Assembly (NCBI GenBank): GCA_002077065.1
Contig: NAJO01000002.1
Location: 1,054,001-1,118,000 of the forward strand
Direction: 5' to 3'
Length of the DNA: 64,000 nt
Source of the DNA: Cryoendolithus antarcticus
Taxonomy: Eukaryota > Ascomycota > Dothideomycetes > Cladosporiales > Cladosporiaceae
In this document: one piece after another, positions 32,961-43,453 of the stretch
Layout of the letters: every line of letters starts with the position of its first letter
How positions within the stretch are numbered: position 1 is the first letter of the stretch
Position numbers and translations under genes: made by a program
The notes under the pieces: generated by a model
The model's input: only the letters and a program-made list of their open reading frames with translations
The model's database searches: none
What the model was told of the DNA's origin: nothing

Positions 32961-34380
32961 TTGATTGGGTGAGCTAAGGGTGAGTGGAAGGAAGTCAGCA
33001 GCAGTATCGAACACTCAAGAGTGAGCTGAACATGGGTAGAGAAGATGATGCTTACCGAAGGACTGAGGTGAGTCAAGGCTCGCAGCAGCAACAGCAGCTT
33101 TGGACTAAACATTGAGGCAGCCACTGAGGTGACGTCGCGGTCACTGGTCGTCCACGACGCGTTGGCATGGTTTTCGCGGCGATGTTGAGTGTGCTCTGTT
33201 CCCTAGTCAGCTGCGTTCTCCTCTCAGTCACCTGTTCCGACTCCATTGTCGTGTTCATTGTAGCCGCCTAGGTAAAGCTCCATCGCATGACCTCAAGCGA
33301 GCAGCCCTTACTGCTGACGGCGAGTGACACCCGGGCTTGGAGGTGAGTGGACTCTTCTTTGATCTTGGAGTAGCGAGGAGGAGAAGGAGGATAACACGAC
33401 GCATGGAGCTCAATGAAGAGGCGAAGATCGATGGCATCCGAAATTGTTGGTCTCGGGAGAGTGGGAGGGAGGAAGTGGAGCGAAGGCGAATGAAAGACAA
33501 TGAGCGAGGAGCTAGGAGGGTCGTTTGTTATTATCACGACCCACGAGGAAGGTCCGTTCGTGCCTGCCAACAACGACGAGGAGGCCAATGCATGTGACCA
33601 TCCGCACAAGGGCAATAAGTGTTTGCATTGTACGCGGGAAGAACGACACATAATCGTATCGATCCGAGGGACCGCCTACATGGCTGATTGACAGAGCACA
33701 GGGACGATTGGATAGTCGATTGGTCGATCGATCGATCAGCGACGAGACACGACAGCGACAACAATCGGTCAATGCTACAGGTTGAGATCGAGACAGAGCA
33801 TGCGATGTCTAGAGCAGTAGGGCCTCAGTTAACGAATCAGAGCGTCCCTTCATTTCAGTCATACAGCTAAATATTCCATAGAAGCATTGAGCCCACTGTC
33901 GGAGATCAACAGTGTCCAAGCAGTGGTCAAAGTTCACGATATCGACGGAGTCATCACAACGAACGATCGCGAGCAATGGAGATTGCGCCACTCCCACATC
34001 AGAGCCAAACGTACGGTGCGACGCGGTCGACAGGTTGTAGATCTTGCAACTGCCGCCATTGCGAACCGTGGCCTCACAATGCTCGTTTCATGAGAGGCAG
34101 GCGATTGGGTTGCGGACTCACCACTATCATGGGTCCGATACTTCAAAGTGGTAACGGTGAGGTTGTGAAACGAGGTTGGTGGCGAACACGGCAAGTAGTT
34201 GGAGAGCATCACGAGCGGACTCCATGGAGAGCGTCAGCGAGATCGCATCATATGGAATAGAACCAGGGGGCGGAATAACGTGTGCATGATCAAGCGCTAG
34301 GAACGAAGCTGTACAGCATCTACCAAAAGACGCGATATCCACATTTTCACATTGCCAGCCCTTCAACCTCGTTCCTCCCT
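32961..34380. other. Gene-poor region
   Basis: Follows the array. A minus-strand frame at 33073-33258 starts MNTTMESEQVTERRTQLTRE and has an acceptor-like CCTAG just upstream. It could be a first exon feeding the array, but its frame closes before the next good donor (GTAAGC, at 33055-33050). A short GATC-rich run lies at about 33720-33745. Nothing else recognised. Confidence 0.4.
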
Positions 34381-36535
34381 TCAGAACTTCCCCTCTGCCT
34401 GTGCCACTCCAAATCTCTCTGCGATGACAACCCACTCAGCAACCACAAGTGCCGTCCTCATAGCCCCAGGATCACCCTTCTCCCCGAATCCCTTCTCAAC
34501 CAAACCTCCCACCTTATTCCAGTCCACGAACCCCAACTGCTCGACCTTCTCCTTCGTCATCAGGCCCTTCAACAGCTTATGCAACGGCCCATCTCTAGGC
34601 CAAGTAGTAGGCGCAGAGTAAGGATGCTTCTTCCGCTCATACAGCTCCCTCGTGATAAAAGGCTTGGCCGCCTCGCGCAAGATCCACTTCTCACTGAAAC
34701 GCTTCTCTTCCGGCATCCAGCGCAACTTGACAGAGGGAGGCAAGCCGTTGATGTACTCGGTCAGCTTATGATCGAGCAGCGGAGTGCGAGCCTCGATGCT
34801 GTGAGCCATCTCTGTACGGTCGCCGAGACAGGTAAGGAAGATGTTCGCGAGATGACCCTTGGACCAGATGTACATAGCTGAGTGCAGTGGATGCCAGGTG
34901 TTGAGGATTTTAGCACGTGTGGCGCCGTCGGCATTATTGGCGATGGTGCGTTGAGGATCGCAAAGACCGTAAGCCTTGTCAGTCCATGGTGCGAAGACGC
35001 GGGGGAGGAAAGCGGCCATGGAGGAGATGGTGGAAACATTGTTCAGCATCTTGCGTGAGGCGCTGGCGCCGCGGGCGGAGGTGTCCGCGCCGACTGAGTC
35101 GTAGTAGTCTTTTGCTGCTATCTCGGCAAGGTCAAATTGCTTGAGGCGTTCGGTCTCGGAGAGCGTGTTGTGGGTTTCGTAGGCATTGTCGGGCTCGCGA
35201 AGGTAGTCGTCGAGGTATGATGGGTAGCCCGCGAAGTGCTCGTCTGCGCCTTCACCCGTAAGAACGACTTTGTATCCACATTCTTGAGGTACTTCGGATA
35301 GTGCGAACTTGCCGACAAAGTTCAGGTCAGGGTTGTGATGTTCAGCGTGCCAGACTGCATCTTCGAATCTCTCTGCGAGTGCGGCTTCATTCATGATCTT
35401 CTTTTCGTACTTCACGCCGAGCCAGTCTGCGGTGCGATTTGCGATCGAAGACTCATCGAAGCCGGAACCTTCGTCGAAGGCGATGCTGAAGCAGCAGACG
35501 CGACTACTAGCCGGCTGTGATCCGAGTGCGACGCCCTCAGTCTTGACGAGATGCGTGACCATGCCGGCGATGACCGAAGAGTCGATCCCACCAGACAGAT
35601 AGATACCGATCGGCACATCTGCCCTCAGGCGCAGCCGAATGGCGTCTAAGAGCTTCTCCCTCACACCCTGTATCAGCTCTTCAGGGGTACGCGGGTCCGG
35701 CAGATTCTTATCAGGATATGTCATATCCCAATATTGCCTCTGCTCCACATGTCCAAAGGCTGTGCAAGTCAGATAGTGCCCTGGTCGAATCTTGCCGACG
35801 CCTGCAAAGATCGTCCGCTCGTCGTGATTCCACCCTGCGTCCTTCAGACTCCGGACGTCCCACTCCGGCTTCCAACCAAGCGGGAGGAACGCCTTCATCT
35901 CAGCTGCAATGAGCATGCGTTTGCCACCCTTGCCATCCGGCTGAACAGTCCAGAATAGCGGCTTGATCCCGTAGCGATCCCGGACGGCGATGAAGATCTG
36001 CTGCTCCTCGTCATACAACACGACCGCGAACTCCCCGCGCAGATAGTGCACGAAGTTGAGGCCATGATGGAGGTACAGCGCAATCACGATCTCGCTGTCG
36101 CTGCGGCTGCTGAAGACATAGTCGGTCGTTGACTCGATCTCCTTACGAATGCAGTCATAGTCGTAGAATTCTCCGTTGACGACTGCATGGATCTTCTTGG
36201 CTGGGGAGTGGAAGGGCTGGGCGCCATCAGGGCTTAGATCGTTGATGGCGAGGCGGACGTGGCCTAGGGCTACAAGGAAATGATGTTAGTCCTGTCAATG
36301 CTTATGGGTAGAGCAGGACGTATACCAGAGTACCAACTCTGTTGTCGTCGCTGAGCCAATGGCCGCGAGCATCTGGCCCACGATGCTGAATCTTGTCAAG
36401 AGACTCATTGAGCTCTGTGATGATCTTCTTGCGCTCGAGGGTTTGCGTGTCGCCGTTTGTATGGATGTGGCCGTTCGCCTGATGGTAGGTCGTGTCGTGC
36501 CCTGGCAGAGCTAGGATACAGGAGATGCCGCACAT
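34381..36535 (-). CDS. Asparagine synthetase (glutamine-hydrolysing)
   Basis: Makes asparagine from aspartate, glutamine and ATP in the cytosol. Exon 1 (36334-36535) and exon 2 (34381-36269) join across a 64-bp intron (GTACTC...TTGTAG) to 696 aa. The N-terminal glutaminase domain starts MCGIS, with Cys2 as nucleophile once Met is removed, and has IQHRGPDARG and VNGEFYDYDCIR. The synthetase domain carries the PPi-loop IYLSGGIDSSVIAG and the LTGEGADEHFAGYP segment. The length exceeds the roughly 570 aa of yeast Asn1, so this may be the larger fungal AsnB-like form rather than the ASN1 orthologue. The C-terminal 100 residues are less conserved. Confidence 0.9.
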
Positions 36536-37248
36536 GGTGGCGACTTAGTCTCTGTTAATACCACCGCGTAGGATGCTATGATAGGTATAGTGATGTACTG
36601 AGGTGATGTCGTAGAAAGCCAGCCAAAGTCCTGAATCTGATGGAAGTCCTCAAGTACGCGATCCTCCCAATGGAAGCAATGTCAACACTCCCAACGTGCC
36701 TGCAATCGACAGGAAGGCGAAGCCACTCAGGTCCCGTATGGTCACCGCAACTTCCAGTACCAACTTCTCATCAGCCTACTCGTGCCGCTTAAGATATACA
36801 TCCCACTTATCGATGCGAGTGATGTCGTAAAGATAAGATTGCCGCTTTCAAGTCATCAAATACCTCAATGGCCGGCAACTAGTGAGACTAGTTCGAAAGA
36901 CGTGACGTTCAAAAAGCAGGACCCGCCCCCACGTCTGCGGGTTTGTGACAAGCTCGAGCTGAGCCGGGCACATAGCAAAGCTTCGATCGCCTATCATGTT
37001 GCCATGCCTGTTTTGGGATGGACGGCAGGGTATTGCGTGACGAAAGTGGGCCGTATCGGTCACGCATGGCATCGGAGGGATGACAAGGATCACGAGATGC
37101 GGTGAGAGGAGTTCGACTCTTGACTACATACCTATCGCTAAAGTGTGGCAAAGTAGTGATACATATACACATAATTCCCTTTTCCGCTGAAACCCCGCCA
37201 GTGGAACATCAAGTGCTTTTGCCGGATGGCGAGGTCCTCCAGAGTCCT
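36536..37248. other. Intergenic
   Basis: Upstream region of the asparagine synthetase gene and 3' flank of the Bax-inhibitor-family gene (both minus strand). No domain-bearing frame or RNA gene seen. Confidence 0.5.
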
Positions 37249-38280
37249 CTACTTCCTTCGCTGCTGCATGCTCAAAATTTGCACCATTCTGACGAAGATG
37301 TTGATGAAGTCGAGCTCCAGGCTAATGCTCTCATTGACCACGTCCTTCGATCGGTACCCAGCCTGTGCTTGTCGTGCATGTGATAGGATCTTCTGCACGT
37401 CATACAGCGTGAAGCCACAGAACACTGCCAGCCCGCCGTATAGCCAAAGGTTCTGCGTGAAAGCTAGCGACCTCACAGCCGTCACAGGAAGAACCAGCGG
37501 CGCAAGTCCAGAGAGTGCTACTACAGCCACGCCAGCCAGCAGAGGTGCACCGAGGTATAGGTATTTCTCCTGCTTCGCAGTGGCGCCGACGAACGCGATC
37601 GAGCCCATGACGCCCACTGTGTACAGACCAGCACGCGCCAGTATGGCCGGCGAGAAGAACAGCATCGGACTCAGCAGCGCTGCCTGCGTGAGGTTGAAAG
37701 CCGTCCATGCCGAGTACTTCACAAGGTAGTTCTCCGGTCGCGTGTTGTAGCAGATCATCATGCTTCCAATGCTCCCCACCAGTCCAATACCCAGCACAAG
37801 CCACGGGTTGGCAGCCATAAGCCTATAGCTCCATCCGTTCGTGTGCAGTGCCCGCGCCGCAATTCCAATGATGCCCACCCCCAACCCGGTGTGCAGGAAT
37901 GTATCATTCAAATACTCGCGCTCATATGCTGGCATCCCGCCATCTTCTCGTGTCTCGCGGTTGAAGATCAGATTCAGAGCGAGGATGGAGCCGCCGAAGA
38001 TCGCACCACCGTAGATGAGCCGTTGGGTTAGGTTACCCTGCTGGAGAGGATTGACGGGGGCTTGAGTTTGATATGTCCGTCGCGATGACTGTCGAAATGC
38101 GCTCTGGAAGGCATTCTGGGTTGTGAGGGTTCGCAGGGGGGCGATGGGCTGCTTGGAGATGAGTTGCTGCGCGGGTGCTTGCGCCTGGGTCTGGAAGCTC
38201 CGGATGGCAGACTGCGAAAGCTTGGGTGCTTGCTTGATGGCGGAGGCGAGGGCGAAGGGCCGCCGTAGGATGAACGCCAT
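37249..38280 (-). CDS. Mitochondrial Bax-inhibitor-1-family protein (TMBIM5/GHITM-like)
   Basis: Single-exon gene of 343 aa. The start at 38280 was chosen because it opens an Arg/Ala/Gln-rich, acid-free presequence (MAFILRRPFALASAIKQAPK and onward) typical of inner-membrane import. After about residue 90 there are seven or so hydrophobic segments, including LIYGGAIFGGSILALNLIF, the GVMGSIAFVGAT helix, and the C-terminal YGGLAVFCGFTLYDVQKILSHA with the family's conserved D-x-Q. A short charged tail follows. Related animal proteins act in cristae structure and ion exchange; the fungal role is not established. Confidence 0.83.
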   Translation of the reverse strand: MAFILRRPFALASAIKQAPKLSQSAIRSFQTQAQAPAQQLISKQPIAPLRTLTTQNAFQSAFRQSSRRTYQTQAPVNPLQQGNLTQRLIYGGAIFGGSILALNLIFNRETREDGGMPAYEREYLNDTFLHTGLGVGIIGIAARALHTNGWSYRLMAANPWLVLGIGLVGSIGSMMICYNTRPENYLVKYSAWTAFNLTQAALLSPMLFFSPAILARAGLYTVGVMGSIAFVGATAKQEKYLYLGAPLLAGVAVVALSGLAPLVLPVTAVRSLAFTQNLWLYGGLAVFCGFTLYDVQKILSHARQAQAGYRSKDVVNESISLELDFINIFVRMVQILSMQQRRK

Positions 38281-38859
38281 GATGGAGATGTGTCGCAGAG
38301 TGTGTACGAGTGTCGACCGAGCTGCAGGTGAGTTGTGTGATGGCAAAGGCTACGATACTCACGTCACCTTCAAGGCGCACGGAAGTGGCGGGTTGCGAGC
38401 CGAACGAAGATCATCGAAGATGCCAAGCCTTCCATCATTCACTTGCATCTGGTCTCGCTCCATCATACTTGGCTTCTTTCACCCCATGCATGATACTGAT
38501 GGTTCCATCACTTGCGCCTATTACCAGGTCTAGGTGCCACAGCTACGAAGACAGTCAACGCCAGGCCCGATGTTTTGCCATTCCTGATCTCCTCGGCCAT
38601 CGATCACCCGGCCATGGTTTGCGGGGCATTGACATCTGGCGGCGGGGCAATGCAGCTCCAAGAGTCAATGTTTCTACGCGTGAGGATGTCCTGATGGACG
38701 CGCATATGACTGGTCCTCGAGCAACTTAGGTCTACCATTAAGCCTGCTCCCTTCATCTCCTTACTTGCTTCTCTGTATCTTACGAAAATCTTACCTCTCA
38801 GTCACTTTCACATTCCTTCAAGCTCCCGCCTACTCGCACCTGCACGAACCACAGCGATC
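38281..38859. promoter_or_regulatory. Divergent promoter, Bax-inhibitor gene and ILV3-like gene
   Basis: This 579-bp gap separates two start codons facing away from each other. The last 110 bases before the dehydratase start are CT-rich (for example tgctcccttcatctccttac), as is common just upstream of strongly expressed fungal genes. Confidence 0.5.
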
Positions 38860-40764
38860 ATGGATCCGTCCAATCTCGAAAAGCAGCGCGAGCCCGAGAC
38901 TGCCCGCTACCTTGACTTCCCAAACTCCAAACCCGGCTCCGGCCTGAACAAGTTCTCCTCCACTCTGACCCGCGAGCATGATTTCCCCGCCGCTCAAGCC
39001 ATGCTCTACGCCGCCGGCGTGCCCAATCGCGAAGTCCTCAAGACGTACCCACATGTTGGAATAGCCTCAGTCTGGTGGGAAGGCAACCCTTGCAACACCC
39101 ACCTGCTGGATCTTGGCAAGGAAGTGAAGCGATGCGTGGAGAAGCAGAACATGCTCGCGTGGCAGTACAATACTGTCGGTGTCAGCGATGGAATCACCAT
39201 GGGCGGAGAGGGTATGCGATTCAGTCTACAAACTAGGGAGATCATTGCAGACAGTATTGAGACTGTGACTTGTGCGCAATTCCATGATGCTTGTGTGACT
39301 ATTCCAGGCTGTGATAAGAATATGCCGGGGTGTGAGTGTATCCGAGGTGAAAGAGGAGTGAAGTGGAGGACTGATCAACGTGACAGGTGTGATGGGTATG
39401 GCACGGCACAATCGGCCAAGCTTGATGATATGTAAGTGTAATGAAGCGAGGAGTCGCACGACTGGCGCTGACAACCACGCCCAGACGGCGGCACTATTCA
39501 ACCTGGCTTCTCGAAGCTCTTGCAAAAGCCCATCAACATCACCACTGCTCTCGAAGCACACGGTGCATTCATCTACGATACCCTGAAGAATCCCAATGAC
39601 CCCTCTGAGACGAAAGATGCCATTTTGACAGACATCGAGCAAACCGCCTGTCCTGGCTCAGGAGCCTGCGGCGGTATGTTCACAGCAAATACAATGGCCA
39701 TGATGATCGAGACTCTCGGTCTCTCGCTCCCGGGCTCGAGTAGCACGCCTGCGACCTCGCCAGCCAAGATGCGCGAATGCCAGAAAGCTGCCGAGGCGAT
39801 CAAGATCTGCATGGAACGGCAGATCCTACCCCGACACTGTCTCACGAAGCAATCTTTCGAGAATGCTTTGGTCATGATGATGGCACTCGGTGGTTCGACA
39901 AATGGCGTCCTACATACACTGGCCATGGCCACCACTGCCGAAGTACCTTTGACCCTAGCCGACTTCCAAAGAGTGAGCGACAAGATCCCGTTCATAGCCG
40001 ACATGGCGCCTAGCGGTAAGCACCTGATGGCAGACCTTTATGACATTGGCGGCATCCCGTCCGTGCAGAAGATGCTCATTGCTGCTGGGCTGCTCGATGG
40101 CAGCACAATCACCATTACTGGCAACACTTTGGCGCAGAACGTCGATTCCTGGCCATCGCTGGCGCCAGAACAAACAATTATCCGCCCACTCTCGAACCCC
40201 ATCAAGCCAACGGGACACATTGAGATCCTTCACGGGAACCTCGCACCTCGCGGCGCAGTCGCGAAGATTACTGGAAAAGAGGGACTGAAGTTCACGGGCA
40301 AGGCTCGCGTATTCAATAAGGAGCACGAGCTTGATGCTGCCCTTGCCTCTGGTCTGATTCCACGGACGGAGAACCTGGTCCTCGTGGTCCGCTACGAAGG
40401 GCCCAAAGGCGGTCCCGGTATGCCGGAGCAGCTCAAAGCAAGCGCGTCGATCATGGGCGCAGGGCTGAAGAACCTCGCGCTCATCACAGATGGGCGGTAT
40501 AGTGGAGCGTCTCATGGCTTCATCGTTGGGCACATATGTCCTGAGGCGAGTGTCGGAGGGCCAATAGCTGTGGTGCAGGAGGGTGATGTGATCACGATCG
40601 ATGCGGAGACGAAGAGGATCGATATGGATGTTTCGGAAGAGGAGGTAGCCAGGCGACTGAAAGAGTGGAAACCTCCTGCAAGAGTCGTGACCAGGGGTGT
40701 ATTGGCGAAGTATGCCGCACTCGTAGGTGAAGCAAGTCAAGGAGCTGTAACGGACCTGTTCTGA
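38860..40764 (+). CDS. ILV3: Dihydroxyacid dehydratase
   Basis: Dehydrates 2,3-dihydroxy-carboxylates to 2-keto acids in valine, isoleucine and leucine synthesis, using an Fe-S cluster. Exons 38860-39331, 39387-39431 and 39485-40764 (introns 55 and 53 bp; donors GTGAGT and GTAAGT) give 598 aa. The cluster ligands are visible in GNPCNTHLLDLG, IPGCDKNMPGC and TACPGSGACGGMFTANTM. The catalytic region GRYSGASHGFIVGH and PEASVGGPIAVV are intact. A mitochondrial presequence is not obvious: the N terminus (MDPSNLEKQREPETARYLDF) is rich in acids. This may be one of the extra fungal paralogues rather than the main mitochondrial ILV3, so the symbol marks the family. Confidence 0.9.
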
Positions 40765-40821
40765 GCGGCTCCAACTAGATTTGTACATATTGCCCGATCA
40801 CTCAAACCCCGAGACTCACTC

Positions 40822-41823
40822 TTATAGCTTCCCACTAGACGCAGTGCCTAAGTACTTCGCCATGAAGACATACATGCCCTCCATGTCTTCCTGCTCGTTG
40901 AAGACATCGAACAGGTGATCTTTGCCCTTCAGCCTCTCGTACTGCACAGTCACACCTTCGCCAACGCAAACGCCCACGACCTCATCTGCCTGATCGACGC
41001 CTACGGCCCTGTCGACATCGCCGTGAACCACATATGTAGGCGGAAGCCCCTGTGTAGCAACACTCTTCGCTACCCGCCACTTATCGTTCTCGGGATCCCG
41101 GTAGCTGTCCTCGCCAATGTTGAGATGTAGAAGCTCGGCAAGATTAGCAGCTGCAAGCATGTACCCGTACATCTTGTTCCTTGCGCTATTAGGTGGGTTG
41201 TTGGCTACGATCTCGCCTTGAGGATCACGGAATGCGGCGGGGACTTCGGCTTCGTTACCCTCCTCGAGCATAGCCTTCAGAGCTTCTTTCGGTAGAGTGG
41301 AAGATACTGCGCCACCATCGCGAAACAGAGGCCCCGGTTGAGGGATGGTGAAAAAGTAGCCCAGCGGGTCGGTGATGGGGTAGATCGGTAGGATTACATT
41401 GGGCTTTGGGTCTATGTAGAGACCTGCGAGGAAGGCAAGGTAGCCGCCTGCTGAGCTGCCAGAGACTGCTAAACGGGATATGTCGATTTTAGAAGAGGCA
41501 TCGAGATGCTTGACGAGTCCATCCGAGCTTCGGATGAAGGCGATGCAATCTTTGACGTCTTCGAAAATGTCTTGCACGCCGACCTGGGGCGCAAGGCGGT
41601 AGTCTGCACTGATGAGGGCGATGTTGTATTTGGAAATGCTGCGGAGGAAGTGCGGAGGGACTTTACTGCGGTGGCCTTGAAGGAGACCGCCGCCGTGGAA
41701 CCAGAGAAGGACCGGCGGAGATGAGGTCGAATGTTCGGGTAAGTAAATGTCTAAAGGGATGTCAAGCTTCCCAATGGTTTTGTAGGTGATCGTGGTCGCT
41801 TGAGGTGACATGCTCGGCTTCAC
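40822..41823 (-). CDS. HSL-like alpha/beta hydrolase
   Basis: Intronless, 333 aa, no signal peptide. HGGGLLQGH is the oxyanion-hole motif of the hormone-sensitive-lipase group. The nucleophile Ser is in SGSSAGGYLAFLAG, the acid is probably in VVHGDVDRAVGVDQADE and the His is in GKDHLFDVF. The DYRLAP element before the elbow is also typical. It should cleave a small ester in the cytosol; the substrate is unknown. It lies tail to tail with the dehydratase gene, whose stop is 57 bp away, so the 3' ends of the two transcripts may overlap. Confidence 0.83.
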   Translation of the reverse strand: MKPSMSPQATTITYKTIGKLDIPLDIYLPEHSTSSPPVLLWFHGGGLLQGHRSKVPPHFLRSISKYNIALISADYRLAPQVGVQDIFEDVKDCIAFIRSSDGLVKHLDASSKIDISRLAVSGSSAGGYLAFLAGLYIDPKPNVILPIYPITDPLGYFFTIPQPGPLFRDGGAVSSTLPKEALKAMLEEGNEAEVPAAFRDPQGEIVANNPPNSARNKMYGYMLAAANLAELLHLNIGEDSYRDPENDKWRVAKSVATQGLPPTYVVHGDVDRAVGVDQADEVVGVCVGEGVTVQYERLKGKDHLFDVFNEQEDMEGMYVFMAKYLGTASSGKL

Positions 41824-42390
41824 TGACTGTGATCGGGACTCTGGGCGCTGCTGAGCGAGGACGTGATATGTGCCTAATCAGGAAGTGTTGGCGTCGAAAG
41901 GATACATGTAGTTGCGAGCTCTTGCGGATCCAAGTGACTGCGGTTCCTTGACGTCACACCTAAAGCTCTCTGTCGATCTGGATGGAATGGAGCACCACGG
42001 AATCAGACAGTACCAAAAATTGTAGAATACGTTGCTGAGAATCCATGTATTATCGCAACTGAGTGATCTGCTCACTCGGGACTGGACTTTGGCACTTTCA
42101 ACCGACGTAAGCTGAAGACCTGCGTAACGTGCAGTTCCATGAACCAGTCGATCTCGCCTGTCCAAGAAACGTATCGCGTTCGATGGGACCGATTGATGTG
42201 CCGCTTGCACGATACGTGGGTAGGCAACAGGCTGTGCGCCAGGCGGTAAGTCATGTCAGATAGTAATGAGACATCGATTCTCGTGACGAGAAAGGGCATT
42301 TCAGATAGCCGCAGAAGACTCCAGCGATCCTGGACCCAGAGCTTTAAATGACCCCTCGAATACGAGGTTCGGAAGTTGGCAGTATGCCAA
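41824..42390. other. Intergenic
   Basis: Upstream region of the hydrolase gene and 3' flank of the MoaD-like gene. No gene, RNA or repeat recognised. Confidence 0.5.
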
Positions 42391-42690
42391 CTAGCCAGAG
42401 CTCACTGGTGGGATGACGGCTACTTCATCTCCGGCAGTGACCAAAAGGCCGTCGTTGTCCTTGTCGGCTTCTTCTTCAAGGTCGACGTAGTCCAGATTGA
42501 CAGTGATCGCACAGCTGACCAGTACCTTCGACTTGATGCCCGGATAGCGTTCTTCGAGTACGTCCGGTAATCGACTGACATGGAACGGCGTTGGCAAATG
42601 GTCGTACTGCTTCTTGGTGTAGGATGTGGCCGCCGCGAAGTACAGGATTGTGCAATGATCGGGAGGAGGCTTCGGAATAGACATTATCAA
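42391..42690 (-). CDS. Molybdopterin synthase sulfur-carrier subunit (MOCS2A/MoaD-like)
   Basis: Small ubiquitin-like protein of 99 aa that carries sulfur on its C terminus for molybdopterin synthesis. Family marks are ILYFAAATSY at the start (the MoaD V-x-x-F-A pattern), the segment VNLDYVDLEEE, and the C terminus GDEVAVIPPVSSG. The family normally ends in Gly-Gly; here the penultimate residue is Ser. Either Met 42690 or 42684 could start it. No large subunit (MOCS2B) gene is nearby. The ending is read directly from the sequence, with TAG/TGA-type closure right after Gly. Confidence 0.82.
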   Translation of the reverse strand: MIMSIPKPPPDHCTILYFAAATSYTKKQYDHLPTPFHVSRLPDVLEERYPGIKSKVLVSCAITVNLDYVDLEEEADKDNDGLLVTAGDEVAVIPPVSSG

Positions 42691-43453
42691 AGGCCCTGGA
42701 CCTAGCGTAATCTACACTGCAACCGTTACGTGGCTCTCGCTATGACTGATCGCTATTGACGAGCCAATGCGAGCTCTAGGATGGATGTGCCACCGGCTGA
42801 AAGCCCAAAAGTCCTCCTTGTCGGGATGTCACTTTGCTGGGCACCGGCATCTGCATTCAAGAGGATCTCACAGACGTCGACAGCAGCTCCAGAAAGAAAC
42901 AAAGGCCTGGCCAATGACATGGAAGTCGATGTCTTCGAAGTTGGAGAACAGCCAACCTTGGAAAGATGGCAGGCTGACTAATGCATTGCGCGGGCAACGC
43001 CTTGAAATTGGTTTAGACATCGTACCAAGATTCCTCTTTCTTACCTACTCCCAACATATCTTGTTTCATGGCTGTATGATTACGGCGCGAAGCTTCTCCC
43101 CGTCTTCATCGGAGTGTTATCTCGAGCTCTCGTGCCCTGTACTGCGCCCTGCACCGATTCGGCGAGTATGCAGCTCAGTCTTGAAGAGTTGCGTGAGCGA
43201 TCCTGATTGGGCGCCACGAGGCGCAAGCATACAACGATGGACGACCCTTCGAGGGTGTCCTCCTTGGTAAGTCCGATTTTACAGTCTTCTTCTATTCTTT
43301 ACGCTTAGGCAGGGGCGATACTGTCTTCAGTGCGCCTCGGCTTTCAATGCGAACCTGGCTGCCGCAGCCGAGCGACTCAGATTCGCACTAGAGTCTCGAC
43401 TATGTATGTCTATGAAGGTGAGACTACTCGGCCGCATGCCGCTCTGACGTAGC
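42691..43453. other. Intergenic, one weak candidate frame
   Basis: Promoter side of both the MoaD-like gene and the NACHT gene. A plus-strand frame (42781-42981, starting MDVPPAESPKVLLVGMSLCW) and further open stretches around 43020-43260 look mildly protein-like but match nothing I know and lack a clear splice chain. Confidence 0.4.

Noticed and set aside
33720..33745. GATC-rich run as a regulatory element or CRISPR-like repeat
   Set aside because: Only a few tetranucleotides, no spacers and no pattern beyond a simple repeat; the genome is eukaryotic.
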